NCBI RefSeq assembly: GCF_030445035.2
Contig: NC_092216.1
Location: 10,851,405 to 10,915,404 of the forward strand
Source: Dasypus novemcinctus
Lineage: Eukaryota > Chordata > Mammalia > Cingulata > Dasypodidae
Length of the DNA: 64,000 bases
Reading direction: 5' to 3'
Numbering within the stretch: the first letter of the stretch is position 1; every line of letters starts with the position of its first letter. Both the position numbers and the translations under genes were made by a program. The notes below the pieces were generated by a model. That model was not told the DNA's origin, searched no databases, and worked only from the letters and a program-made list of their open reading frames with translations. Positions 24,326 to 35,566 of the stretch are shown one piece after another.

Positions 24326-24957
24326 CAGCTAAAGGGGTGCTGATGCAAAGTACGAGAAATCTTTTGGCTTTTATATAGTGTATTTATTTGGGGTAGAAGC
24401 TTACAGCCAACAAGGCCATAAAGCATAAGTTAGTTCTCTCACCAAAATCTGTTGTCACATGTTGGGAGCAAGATGGCTTCCTGTCTCTGCAAGGGTTCAG
24501 CCCTCCTCTTTCCTCTTAAGGCTCTGTGGTCCCAGCTGCTTCTGATCTCAGCTGTAGGCTTGTATAAGTCCTTTCTTTCTTCCCAGGGCTCATTTCTTTC
24601 CACCCTCCACTGCTGTGTTTTCCCCACAAGGTCAGCTGTAGAATGTCAGGCTCATCTTTCTTTCCAAGGGCAATGTCTATGGAGCACTCTCTCTTAATGC
24701 ACATCTGCCTCTGTGTTCTCCTTCTCTGTGCATTTATTTCCATGTGAGCATCTGCTTTATACCCAGGGAGGCTGAGACTCAACACTGAATCACACTCTAA
24801 TGATGTGGTTGGATCAGAGCCCTAATCTTGATATAATTTAATCAAATGTCTCAGCTGAATCTAATTCAAAGGGTTATGATTTCAGAAACACTGACCACTT
24901 TACAAAGTAACCTATATTTCTTTTGAAATTCATAAATAATATCAAACTGCTACATAC
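24326..24957 (+). repeat. Unassigned repeat family, nearly complete copy
   Basis: About 630 bp inserted within an old L1. It starts near CTAGTCAGCTAAAGGGGTGC and ends near ATATCAAACTGCTACATA. The interior has 'GTATTTATTTGGGGTAGAAG' near 24368, a pyrimidine-rich stretch at 24480-24780, and 'GATGTGGTTGGATCAGAGCC' near 24802. A partial second copy lies at 18158-18325. There is no coding potential, no A-tail and no tRNA-like box. A non-autonomous DNA transposon or a solo LTR are both possible, and I cannot name the family. Confidence 0.7.
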
Positions 24958-25830
24958 ATATTCAACATCACTAACCATTCAGGGGATTTTAAGTTAAAAT
25001 CACAGTGCTCTATCATTACATATCCATCAAACTTGCTAAAATAAAAAAAAGTTTTTATACCAAATGTTGGAGGGTGCACTTAAATTAAGTCACTCATACA
25101 CTGTTGACGGGAAAACAAATTACATCATATGGAAAACAGTTTGGCAATTTCTGTTAAAACTAAAAATGATCTTGAATACAGGCCAACCATTGTATTCTTG
25201 AGTATTCCAAATACATGAAAATATATATTCATATAGAAACATTTACATAAATGTTCATAGCAGCTCAAGCTAAATAAAATATAACTGATTTCAAATTGGG
25301 GAGTGCTTAAACATCCTGTGATACATCTGTGTCATGGAAAAGTACTCAGCAATAAAAAGAAATGGGCATGTAATAATTTTGATTCTCAAGAAAATCATGC
25401 CACGTGAAAAAAGCTAGTAGTCCCTAAGGGTCATGTGCTATTTGTTTTCATTTATGTAACAACTTCAAGAACAATACCATAGAGATGGATAAATGATTAA
25501 TGGTTGCCAGGGGTTAGGGATGGAAGATGGTGGGTGAGCTTGAGAAAACTTGTGGTGATGGTACAATTCTTTATATTAATCATGGGGTTATTTATAAAGC
25601 TATGTAGGTGATAAACATATATGCACACTTATTAGTGATGTATAATTGGTGAAATCTAAATAAGCTCTGTGGATAGTACCAAATCAATTTTCTGATTTTG
25701 ATACTATCTTATAATTATGCAAGATTTTAACAGTGAGAAAGACTGGATGAAAATGCATGAGGCATTTATGTGCATTTTGCTGCCAGACTCTGTGAATCTA
25801 AAATAATTTCAAAATAAAAAAGATTTTAAA
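24958..25830 (+). repeat. Old L1 ORF2 end and 3' UTR, plus strand (right part)
   Basis: Continues the L1 of 23935-24325: 'CATCACTAACCATTCAGGGG', the 'CAGTTTGGCAATTTCTG' region near 25137, 'AAGTACTCAGCAATAAAAAG' near 25341, 'GGGTTAGGGATGGAAGATGG' near 25511, and an A-rich end at 25815-25830. Non-coding. Confidence 0.78.
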
Positions 25831-25839
25831 AGGTGGGGT

Positions 25840-28125
25840 AGTAATATAATATGGTATATCCTCCTACATTTTTAAATTATATTAGATTGTTGAAGCAAAA
25901 AACAACATCAGACTTTCAGCTTAAATATTTATAAGTTTTTCTAAAGTCTTTCTATTAAAAGACAGAGTAAAGGGACCTTAATGAACTAAAGTCTGAATAC
26001 TGCACTTCAAGTGATAAAAGGTGAGTCCAATTAAATGTGATATGTTACATGTGTACATTATAACATCTAGGATAATCACTTAATGTATTAAAAAGATATA
26101 TGGAAATATGTATATATAGAGAGAAAGAAATCTAAACCAACTTCAAATACCTAGAAGTAGACAAGAAAAGGGGGAAAAAAGAGGAAAAAGAAAGTGTAAA
26201 GCAAACAGAAAACAAATAATAAATGACAGAGTTAAATCTTAGCATATTATTATGTTAAATGTGAATAGCCTAATACTATTAAAAGATTGTCAGAGACACA
26301 AAAATATGATTCATTTATAAGCAATCTAAAACAACTGCAAATATTATAGAATTTCAAAAGTAAAAAAACAGAACAATATATCATGCAAATATTCATAAAA
26401 ATAAGCATTAACATGAGATAAAGTAGATTTCAGAATTAAAAAATAACCATGGAAAAAGAGAAACATTACATAACAATAAAAGGGTCAATATGAAAAAAAA
26501 AATCCTGAATGTGAGTGCACAAATTATTATATGAAGCATAAACTGATGGAGCAAAAAGGAAAAACAGACATATCATAATTATAGTGAAAAACTTAAAAGA
26601 TCCCTCTCCCAGCCACTGGTAGATCTAGTAGAAAGAAAACCGAAAGGATATAGAAGGTCTAAAAACAATAAAAAAAGGATCTAACTGACATATTTAGGAA
26701 ACTCCATCCAACAAGAGTAAAACATGCTTTTTTCAGACTCCCATGGAATATTTCAAGACAGACCATACTGAAGGTCATAAAACAAACCTTAACAAAATTA
26801 AAAGATATCACTTGAAAGTATTTTCTCTGATTATAATGGAATAAAACCAGAAATCAGTAACAGAAAGACAACAGGAATATTTCCAAAATTTGGAAATAAA
26901 CTTTGGTTTAAGAAGGAAATGTCTAAAGGAAATCAAAACAAAATGAATGAAAACACAACATATCAAAATTGTGAGATAAAACTGAGAGTTGATAAGGATA
27001 TTTATAGGAGTAAGTGCTTATTTAGAAAATCAATAATCAAAACTCCTCCCCGAAAACTAGAAGGTATAAAAGAAACCCAAAGGAGCAAAAGGAAGGCAAT
27101 AACAAAGATAAAAGCGTGAATCACTGAAATAAAACAAAAACCAAAATGAAATAAAAGAGATTCATTAAAAATTAATGGGATTTAAACAAAATTAAAATGT
27201 TTGTTCATCAAAGAAATTTATTGAGAAACTAAAAAGACAATCAACAATAGGAGAAAATATTTTTATCTGTTAATGATTTAATATCCAGAATATATAAAGA
27301 AATCCATAACTCAACCACATAGAGACAGACAACCCAACAAAAAACAACTCCCCCCCAAAAGGATGTGAATAGATATTTCTCCAAAGATGAGAAAATAAAT
27401 GGTCAAATATGTGAAAAGATGGTCAGCATTAGTCATAAGGGAAATGCAAACCAAAACCACTATTAAATAAAATTTCATTACCATTAAAAGGGTTATTACT
27501 AAGAAAAATGGAAAACAACATGAGTTGGAGAGGATGTGGAAATGTAGCAACACTATTTCATTGTTGGAGGAATGGTAAAATGATGCAGAGGCTATGGAAA
27601 AGTTTGGTGGTTCCTTGGAAAGTTAAATACTGATGCAGTATGTGATTTTGGAAATCCCGCTTCTACGTATATGCCCAAAACTAACTGAAAGCAAAGACTC
27701 AAAAAAGACATTTGAATTACATAGAGGCAGTATTCACTTTGTCAAAAGATGGGAGCAACTCATGTGTCCACCAAGTAATGAACGGATAAATAAAATATGG
27801 CATACACATACAATGTTATATTACTTAGATGAAGTAAGGAATGAAGTTCTGATACATGCTACAATATCTTGTTCAGTGAAAGAGGCCAGACACAGAAGGA
27901 CAAATATTGTATAATCTCACTTATCAAATTAGAATGTGAAAATTTATAGTGTCAGAAACTAAAATACAGGCTACCACAGGTCAGAGTGCAGATTGGGAAT
28001 GAGAAGTTAATGCTCAATTGGTTTGGAGTTTGTCTGGTGTGATGGAAAAAAGTATATGGGAACTCTGTACCTTCTGCATGATTTTTCTGTAAATCTTCAC
28101 CTGCTTTAATAAAAAAGTGAAAAGA
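25840..28125 (+). repeat. Old L1, ORF2 pieces and 3' end, plus strand
   Basis: Begins with inter-ORF/early ORF2-like text (26380-26560, ending 'CAATAAAAGGGTCAATATG'), then endonuclease-to-linker text (26560-27140, with the 'ATGGAATAAAACCAGAAATC' landmark near 26837), then jumps to the ORF2 C-terminus (27180-27910) and 3' UTR to 28125. The reverse transcriptase core is missing. The longest open piece (27633-27914) carries 'PLLRICPKLTE'-like ORF2 text. Confidence 0.75.
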
Positions 28126-28720
28126 AAAAGTGGCTCTCTGAAATAAAAATCAATAATATTGATGAATCTCTGACAGAGAAAGACATAAATTACCAATCAG
28201 GAACACCCAAGGGTTATGATTATAGATCCTGCAGCCACTAAAAAGATGGTTAACAGAACACAGCAATAACTGTATGCTTTTAGATTCAAAACTTAGATGA
28301 AATGGACTAATTCCTTCAAAAACCATATAATATCAAACCAATTCTGCATGACAGCCTATTAATAAATAATCCTAAAACTGAAACCCTTAATGAATGGAAT
28401 CTAATTTAAAGTTCCTGAGAAAGAAATCTCAAGGACCTGATGATTTCACCAAAGGAATCCACTCAACATTTTAAAGCACATTTTGCAGTAATTAAGTGAT
28501 TAAGGGAACATCACCTTATTCATTTTATAGACCAGATATTACCACTGTACAAAAATCAAACTAAGGCAACACATAGCAAAACAAAAATACCTATTTGAAG
28601 AGTCAAAAGTAAAAATACAGTGATAATACATGACAGGGAGAGGCATGGTGGGTGTTAGGGTAAAGAGTTGCATGAGGGAATTCTTTTGAAGTGATAGAAT
28701 AGTTATGCATCTTGATTATG
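28126..28720 (+). repeat. Old L1 ORF2 middle fragment, plus strand
   Basis: After the 3' end of the preceding L1, mid-ORF2 text appears again (28140-28560; 'CAAGGACCTGATGATTTCAC' near 28431 corresponds to the 'PGPDGF' segment of the reverse transcriptase), then 3'-UTR-like text to 28720. It is a separate fragment or a rearranged piece of the same element. Confidence 0.62.
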
Positions 28721-28728
28721 GAGGTAGC

Positions 28729-28845
28729 TACACAAATGTATGTACATATCGAATTAAATTACAAACCACACAGAGATTACACAATTCTAGTTACACAAAT
28801 GTATGTACATATCAAATTAAATTACAAACCACACACACAGAAGTT
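28729..28845 (+). repeat. Short tandem duplication, 63-bp period
   Basis: The segment starting TACACAAATGTATGTACATA at 28729 recurs at 28792. About 45 bp match with one substitution (G at 28751 against A in the second copy). The period is 63 bp, with just under two copies. It sits in the tail of old L1 sequence. Confidence 0.85.
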
Positions 28846-28929
28846 AGGGCAGGTTTTAAAATGTTCAGAATTGAGTAAGATTTGTATTCCAGATAAAGCA
28901 ATATATTGATGTCAATTTCCTCTATCAAT

Positions 28930-31900
28930 TTTGATATACTATAGCTGTATATAAGATGTCACTAATTGAAAAGGATGGATTAAATATACTCAGACTCTAC
29001 TATTTCTGCAATTTTCTACAAATTCTTAATTACTTCAAATTTACATTACAACACACAGTTTCCTAAATATCCTTCACTAGGTTACATATTATTCCTCCTC
29101 CCTTCAAAAATCAAACTTCTTGAGGACAATTGCTCTACTTGCTTATACTACTACTTCTCAATCAACTATAATCTGATTTCAGGCTACTACTGCACTCATT
29201 GAGGCTGATCTGTGAATGCTTTGCTGTGAAATCCAATGAGCATTTTTCAGTCCTCACACTATTTCATGTCTAAGCAATTTCACATACAACTGCCATCTCC
29301 TACTTTTTGATAATTCTCTTTTTGTTCCTTGATAGTTGAATACCAACCTCTAAGATGTGGTTTTCTTCCTATTCATCCAAAGCTCCTTCTAAGTGTTCTT
29401 CTACTGTACCTGGATGCTGGTTTTTTTGAGAGCTATATCCTATGACATCTTCCTTTTCCTTTTTACTCTTATACATTTTCCCTGAATTAGTTCATGGATT
29501 CACTGATACATAGTTGGGATGTATTATTTCACATTAATGGTTTCACAAATGAAAATCATTAAAAAATGATTTCTCCTGGCTTAATTAACACTTTGGAAAA
29601 ACTGCATTTTAAGGAATATTATTATGTTTTTAATACATTACTGGTTGTGAATCTTCACATATTACATTTTTTACCTGTTAATATGTTTTTAAAGTCCTCC
29701 CTCACCCAGAGATTATATGAATATTCATAATCTTTTCCACTTAATATTTTATGATGTTATTTAAACATATAAAAACTTAATGCACAGATAATTTGATATT
29801 GGAGAAACTGGGATCTAACCTTGTGTTAGAGTAACTGAAAAAAACTTTATGTGCTGATTTAAGAAGGTCTGTTTTCACAAAGAGCATACCCATAGACATT
29901 ATTTATCTTTTAAAAAGTTATTTGATTCTATTCTAGTGCTGAAAACCACTCCATAATTAAAATTAAAGTGATTGTGAAGTAAAATGTGAATTTGGCTATT
30001 AGAAAATGCATTTTTTATCCACATTCTTTTATTATATAATTATTTACTCAAAAGGTGAATTTTACTAAAAACACACATTTTTATCAAACATTCAAAGAAT
30101 GGTAAATAATTTTGAGTATCTGTCATCTGCTATTGTGATTCTTAACTGTGGTCTAATGGGATTACAGAAGAGGAGGAGAATGACTGTTTGGTCTATCAGG
30201 AATTATGCTAAATTCCCAGTCTATTTTGTCTGTACAGTGGCCCATAGTAACTAAAAGAGAAATAGTGTGTGTGTCCTGGAAGTGGAGGAAGAGGTTATGG
30301 GAGAGGACACTGGGCCAAGGGAGGAAGTACTAGGACAGAAGTTTAAAAAGACCAAGTATCATAGTTAAAATACCTTCTCTGGACAACTCTCAAAACATGC
30401 CTTAATTTACAGAGGACATCCACCAGCATAAAAAAAAGGAAATATGATAGTTCTCTTCTACTATCCATAAAGAGGCCATTTCTGAAACAGCAGTAAGGGC
30501 ACAGGAACCTTATTTTAGAAGCTCTCTTTCCTTGGACAGCAACAGAAACTGAAGACTGCCTTTAGAATTATTCACAATAAATTAAGATGTTGCTAACTAT
30601 TAAAGGAAAAAAAATCCACTGAAAAAAGAGTACAAATAACAACAGGAAAACACATAATTGATGATAGAACATAAAATGATGGTACACATTTATACAAAAC
30701 ATTAAATGTCACCAGTTAAGATATCTTCTTGAAGCTTATGAATTAAAGCACAGTGAAATATTTCTAGAAAAAAACAATGTATACCATTGGTATGTTGATA
30801 TCCAACAAATATCATGGGACAAAATTACATCTGAAAGAGCCACATATCCATAAAACATATGTTTAAATTTACTGTTAGAACAAGGACCAACAAAAGATCA
30901 AATTTAGTGCACGTCTTTTCAAACTGAAATGATGAAAATGATTATATGCATTCTTTACAGATTGCTCTTCAAAAAAATAAAGGACTAAAAATATAAATGA
31001 CGAATAGGACCACTAAGAGTAAAGGTTGACTGTTAAACAATGTAACAATACAGAAAGCTATCTTAAAATCCTTAACATAATTTTTTCTAATTGTTCACAG
31101 AAACCAAAGTTGACTGTTTCCACAAAGAAGATAAAACATCAGGGACTCATTTTTTTTTATATTAAGATATATTTACAGTAAATATCCAACAGCGCTTGTT
31201 ACTTAAAAAGAAACATTCTTTTCTATTTCATGATTAACACTAATTATCACCAGTTCAACCACACTATTAAGCATTTATGGTGTCTCAGGCATGCACCATG
31301 GGTGCAAAGATGATTATGATAAAGTCTTTTTGTAATTAAGCTGAGTAAATAAACACATATTTTCTCCTTAATACAAAAAAGTAATTTTTTGTACAAATAA
31401 TAGTGATCTGCTCAACTTAGTAGGTGAGTGGTTTCTGATCCGATCCTATGGACGAACAGATCAGAGCTTATTAAAATAAAATGAGGGTTTTTTTGTTTAT
31501 TTTGTTAACAAAATGTGTAGGATTTCTTCTATTATTCAGTTTTCTTCTAAAAAAACTGATCTACACTTAGCATTTTTCTTGGAAACTACCTAGTTCACAT
31601 AACTGAATTAATTAGGTAATTATTTCATAGTATATCCCAACTTTATGACCTGTATTGCTTGAAAATTATAATGCTACTATATTGTGATCCTAAATGACTT
31701 AGGACAGAACAAAAAAATGTCCTATTTTCCTGGAGAAAAAAAATAATTTGTCTTATTTTAGTCCTAACGTTAATTGATGAACTTAAATCATTATTAAAAA
31801 TGTTAAAATTATATTCAGTATATTCATTATATTCATTGATACTTTGGACATAGGATAGTTCAAAGCTGTTGCTGAATATGTAATTTTAAGGAAACACTTT

Positions 31901-31972
31901 GTTTCACACTAAGTAAGATGTGGAAAGGCTTACAAGTCTATTGTGACTCAGTCTTTCAAAAGAGTTTAAGTA
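28930..31972. other. AT-rich sequence with no recognised gene
   Basis: No long reading frame, no clear L1, SINE or LTR. Because it lies directly downstream (minus strand) of the terminal MBTPS2 exon relic, the part nearest 31972 may derive from that gene's 3' UTR. A weak stretch at 31258-31330 resembles the L2/MIR 'tail' type, but I do not rely on it. Confidence 0.5.
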
Positions 31973-32151
31973 TTACCGTGCTGTAATCATCCAGAGTTCC
32001 AAGGTCACATTAGCAGCCAAAAACATACTGCCTCCAAGTAAGATGAAAAATCCCATCAATTCTTTGACATCATCATCTCTAATCACGGAGGTAAGGGTGG
32101 CATCCAGGAAGAAGTTTAAAATCCATTGTCCATCCAAAGAAAAGCAGATAC
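31973..32151 (-). pseudogene. MBTPS2: MBTPS2 relic, terminal exon
   Basis: The acceptor is TTTTAACCAG before GTATCTGC. It reads [20 protein letters not shown], then [19 protein letters not shown] and [18 protein letters not shown] followed by TAA (31973-31975), the natural end of S2P. The LDG motif keeps the aspartate that is the third zinc ligand. One base appears missing near the exon start (GTATCTGC where the family predicts VPC), so it is out of frame with its acceptor. Confidence 0.93.
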
Positions 32152-32315
32152 CTGGTTAAAATCAGTTAAGGAGCAAACTGTGAGGTGTATGTGGAATCTA
32201 CATCAGAGTCAATAAAAATGTGATACTACTGATTTTGAATTTCCATTTGATCACTCTACTTTCTTTAAACCTCTGCCCACAAGCACGAGCCATTCCTTTT
32301 AGAACTTGGTTATTT

Positions 32316-32327
32316 AAAATAAATTGG
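32316..32327 (+). repeat. Target-site duplication, left copy (SINE)
   Basis: AAAATAAATTGG, identical to 32815-32826 on the other side of the dimeric SINE. Confidence 0.85.
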
Positions 32328-32814
32328 GGAAAAGGATGTGGTTTAAGTGATTGGGCTTCCACCTACCATGCAGCAGGACCCAGGTTCAATCCCTGGGGCC
32401 TCCTGTTTAAAAAAAAAAAAAGCATGCCCATGTGAAAGGCTGAGTGCTTGTGTGGCAAGCTGAGTGCCAACATGGTAAGCCAGTGCCCATGTGGTAAGCC
32501 AAGTACCACATGGTGAGCCAGTGCCCAGGCAAGTGAATCATGCAGCAAGATGATACTGCAACACAAGAGAAAGGAATGGGAGATTTAAGGCCAGGTGCAG
32601 CAGAAAACAGGAACTGAGGTGGCACAATTGACAAGGGACTCTCTACATTCAAGGTCCCCAGTATTGAATCCCAGTGAATCCTAGAGAAGAAAGATGAGAA
32701 GAAAAGACAAAAAGAGAAATAGATGCAGAAGATCAACAGCAAAGGAACACAGGAAAAAACAGCAAGCGGTGGAGAGGGGAGGAGAGAAGGAAGGGGGAAG
32801 GGGGAGGGGAAAAG
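32328..32814 (+). mobile_element. Dimeric tRNA-derived SINE, plus strand
   Basis: Two tRNA-like modules: B-box GGTTCAATCCC at 32383-32393, and a weaker GTATTGAATCCC at 32661-32672. An A-run (32408-32420) and a degenerate tandem repeat with units like GTAAGCCAGTGCCCATGTG (32420-32535) follow the first. It ends in a purine-rich tail. A perfect 12-bp direct repeat, AAAATAAATTGG, lies at 32316-32327 and 32815-32826. It sits in the last intron of the MBTPS2 relic. It resembles the dimeric DAS class. Confidence 0.8.
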
Positions 32815-32826
32815 AAAATAAATTGG
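32815..32826 (+). repeat. Target-site duplication, right copy (SINE)
   Basis: AAAATAAATTGG, identical to 32316-32327. Confidence 0.85.
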
Positions 32827-32940
32827 CTTATATTATTACAAACTTTGTAAAGTTATTACCAAAATAAATAAATAAATAAAGGCCAAGCATTTACATATTA
32901 AGCTGATCTTCAATTAATTCCCAATAAGATATATCTAAAT

Positions 32941-33135
32941 CATGGGTCAGTAAACTACAGTCCACAGGGCAAATCTAACCTAGCATTTATTTGTTTAACT
33001 AAAATTGTATTACAACATAAACATGCTTACTATTTTTAACATATTTCTATGGTTGCTTTCATGTGACAATGTATGGTCCACAAAGCCTAAAATAATTACT
33101 ATGTGGCTTTTTATAGACAAATTTTGTTGATCCTG
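32941..33135 (+). mobile_element. hAT-Charlie MITE, MER5A-like
   Basis: A 195-bp element starting CATGGGTCAGTAAACT and ending TTTGTTGATCCTG, which are imperfect inverted termini. The interior has the known landmarks 'CCACAGGGCAAAT' and 'CACAAAGCCTAAAATAATTA'. An imperfect 8-bp duplication (ATCTAAAT at 32933-32940, ATCTATAC at 33136-33143) fits a hAT insertion. I am fairly sure of the Charlie group and less sure of the exact subfamily name. Confidence 0.72.
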
Positions 33136-33608
33136 ATCTATACCTTTAATAATAAATTAAGGAAAAGGATTGTGGAAGAAATAAGGAATAAGAAAATTAT
33201 TTTTTATCCATATAAAGTATTATCCTTTATTAAGAAAATTGGATTTTCATCCTTAAATGGTATAACTTTTACTATAATCTAAATATCTCTCTGAGACAAA
33301 GCTACAGAATCTACAAGGTGTATTTGATTAAATATTTTTAAAAGAAAATATCACTCATTTGTTTCCATTTTTCCATCTATTCTTTGGCAAATCATTAGGA
33401 AAAGAAATTTATAAAGATTTTAAACAATAAAAATAAAAATACCTTCCAAACGGTGCAGTTTATTCAAATTCTATATCACAATTTTTAAAAATCCATCTTT
33501 TATATATAAGTATACTATGCTAGAGTCTATGCTATTTTGTTCTTTGAGTTGTTATTTAATTATTTATATTTGGAATTACATTGATCTCTCTGGGACATAC
33601 TTTCTTAC

Positions 33609-33681
33609 ATCAGAAAGGATACTTGACAAATGCCTCAATAACCACAGGAAGATCCATGCTTAGAAAGCTGAAACATGCTCA
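33609..33681 (-). pseudogene. MBTPS2: MBTPS2 relic, exon E (shortened)
   Basis: The acceptor is TTATTCTTTTTTAG before TGAGCATG. It contains FLSMDLPVVIEAFVKY, which matches the family, but about 17 bases are missing just after the acceptor and most of the following membrane-helix text is lost after KY. A GTAAGA at the end could be a donor. Both changes shift the frame. Confidence 0.87.
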
Positions 33682-34329
33682 CTAAAAAAGAATAAGTGTT
33701 TTTCATACCACATAACAGCAGCATTATGAATTTTACAACATTTAACTAGACTTACCAAGATAAAAAATTGGACTAGCTTATTAAATTTGTTGACAAAAGT
33801 CCTTTCCAAAAATATGTAAACAGGCAATATGCTTCACATATAAAACCACACTATCCTAACACATCCATTAGATAACAGTGTTACAAAGAAATTCAAATCA
33901 CATCACCAACTACCATTTTGAGGTGTGGGTAAGATAAAGGTTATAATATCTAGTATGACTACCAAATACAGAAAATAACTTAAAGAATACATAAGAATTC
34001 ACATCAAAATAGTCCTTACCCTTTCAAAACAGTATAACCTTAAAATAACATTTACTCCAATGATTATATCACTTTATCTCTTTCTGTTCTTTTTCTTCAT
34101 GATTAGAACAAGTACTAACACAAGGGAATTTTAAAAGCCCCTTCCATTCTGTGATTCCCATGGCCCAGTTTTTGTTCAAACACTTCCTTTCCTGCAATTA
34201 TCTAGAACCCATGATACACTTCAGAATTATCCTTATTGGAAAAATTTTTTATTGGTTGATAAATGTCTAGAGTCACTTAGTGTCAAACTAAATAAGTAAG
34301 GAGAATTCAGGTTGTATATTTTGATATGG

Positions 34330-34800
34330 CTATAAAGCAATGAAGAGTTCTTTGAAGAATAATATAAAGCCCACATGTCTAAAAAATGATGAATGAATAA
34401 GCAAAATATGGGTTTGTCCACACAATGGGATATTTGGGTTCAAAAAGAAATGATACTGATATAAGATACAACATCGATAAACCTTGAAAACACAGTAAGT
34501 AAAAAAAGCCAGTCACAAAAGACCACATATTTTATGTTCCTGTTTATAAGAAGTTCCGGAATAGGGAAATCTGTATATATAGAAAAAGTAGATTGGCAAT
34601 TATCAAGGACTCTGAGAATGATGGCTAACAGATAAGGGGTTTCCTTTTAGGGTGATGAAAATATTCTAAAACTGACTGTCAAGTTACTTGGCACAACTCT
34701 ATATACATGAAAAATCATTGAATTGTACACTTTAAATGGGTTAACTGTATGACAATGTGAATTTTATTTTAACAAAGCTCTTACAAGAAAAGTAACATAA
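34330..34800 (+). repeat. Old L1 3' end, plus strand
   Basis: Landmarks of an L1 tail: 'GAATGAATAAGCAAAATATG' near 34389, 'GGGTGATGAAAATATTCTAA' near 34650, 'GAATTGTACACTTTAAATGG' near 34719, 'TTAACAAAGCTCTTACA' near 34770. It lies in the intron between exon relics D and E. Confidence 0.82.
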
Positions 34801-35316
34801 AAAATCCTTTACAATAAAATGAGTTATATTATTTCAACCATATGAAATACCTAGTTAGCCCAATTATGTTGCCCCACTAAAATAATGATAATGATAGAGT
34901 TTTGAGAATATATTCAGATAAATTTCATGTCATGCTCATGCTTAAATTACTTTGTTACTTTATACATTCTAAAAGTTTCTAGCATATACTATTCTTTTCA
35001 CTGCTTTGGGGAACTAGGATAAATTTAATAAACTATCAGAGAATATCCATGTAACCTGGGGATAAATGGTAGTAAAGGAAAATATATCACTATTCCTAGG
35101 CAGGAATGGGATTTGGTTTCATCTGGCTTTATAAATATAGGGTTTTTTTTTTTCCTATTATCTAAATTTTATTTAAAACTTAGTAGCAAGCTAACAAGAC
35201 ATTGCTAAATAATCAAATTTGCAATATGTTAAATTCATGCAAGGATTTGCACTATTTCTATCATTAAGAATGTGTTATCTTAATGGATATCTGAGGTCTA
35301 CCACAATAATACCCAC

Positions 35317-35491
35317 CTACATAATGAAGGTTCAGTGGATGTCCTATGTCCAACATATTAATCTGAGGTCGGTGTTTCACTTTTATTGAGCCAGTTTGAG
35401 TCTCCAAAGAAGGTACTATACAGAAACTTGAACTTGATCCCTTTATACAGTCTTTATTCATTTTACAAATTTGAGTTGCTTCAATTGCTTT
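35317..35491 (-). pseudogene. MBTPS2: MBTPS2 relic, exon D
   Basis: Fully open exon. The acceptor is CTGCTCAG before AAAGCAATTG, and the donor is TATGTAG|GTGGGT. It reads [18 protein letters not shown], then [19 protein letters not shown] and [13 protein letters not shown], close to the family throughout. At 175 bp it has no indel by my reading. Its acceptor lies only about 75 bp from the 5' end of the L1-A insertion. Confidence 0.93.
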
Positions 35492-35557
35492 CTGAGCAGG
35501 CAGTTATGTATACTATAAAATTTTTAAAATTAATATTAAAAGTGATAATTTATTAAT

Positions 35558-35566
35558 AAAGGAAAT
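35558..35566 (+). repeat. L1-A target-site duplication, left copy (candidate)
   Basis: AAAGGAAAT immediately before the L1-A 5' end. It matches 45676-45684, allowing for ambiguity with the A-tail (GGAAAT is unambiguous). Confidence 0.65.

Noticed and set aside
31258..31330. Possible L2/MIR fragment (TTAAGCATTTATGGTGTCTC and following)
   Set aside because: Too short and diverged to support by eye.
31971..31980. CACGGTAATAC on the minus strand looked at first like a splice donor
   Set aside because: CGG TAA matches the arginine codon and natural stop at the end of site-2 protease, so this is the terminal exon's end.
32151..35317. Exon D and the terminal exon appear phase-compatible and could be joined directly
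   Set aside because: Family order needs another exon between them, and its relic is present at 33609-33681. The phase match comes from a one-base loss in the terminal exon.
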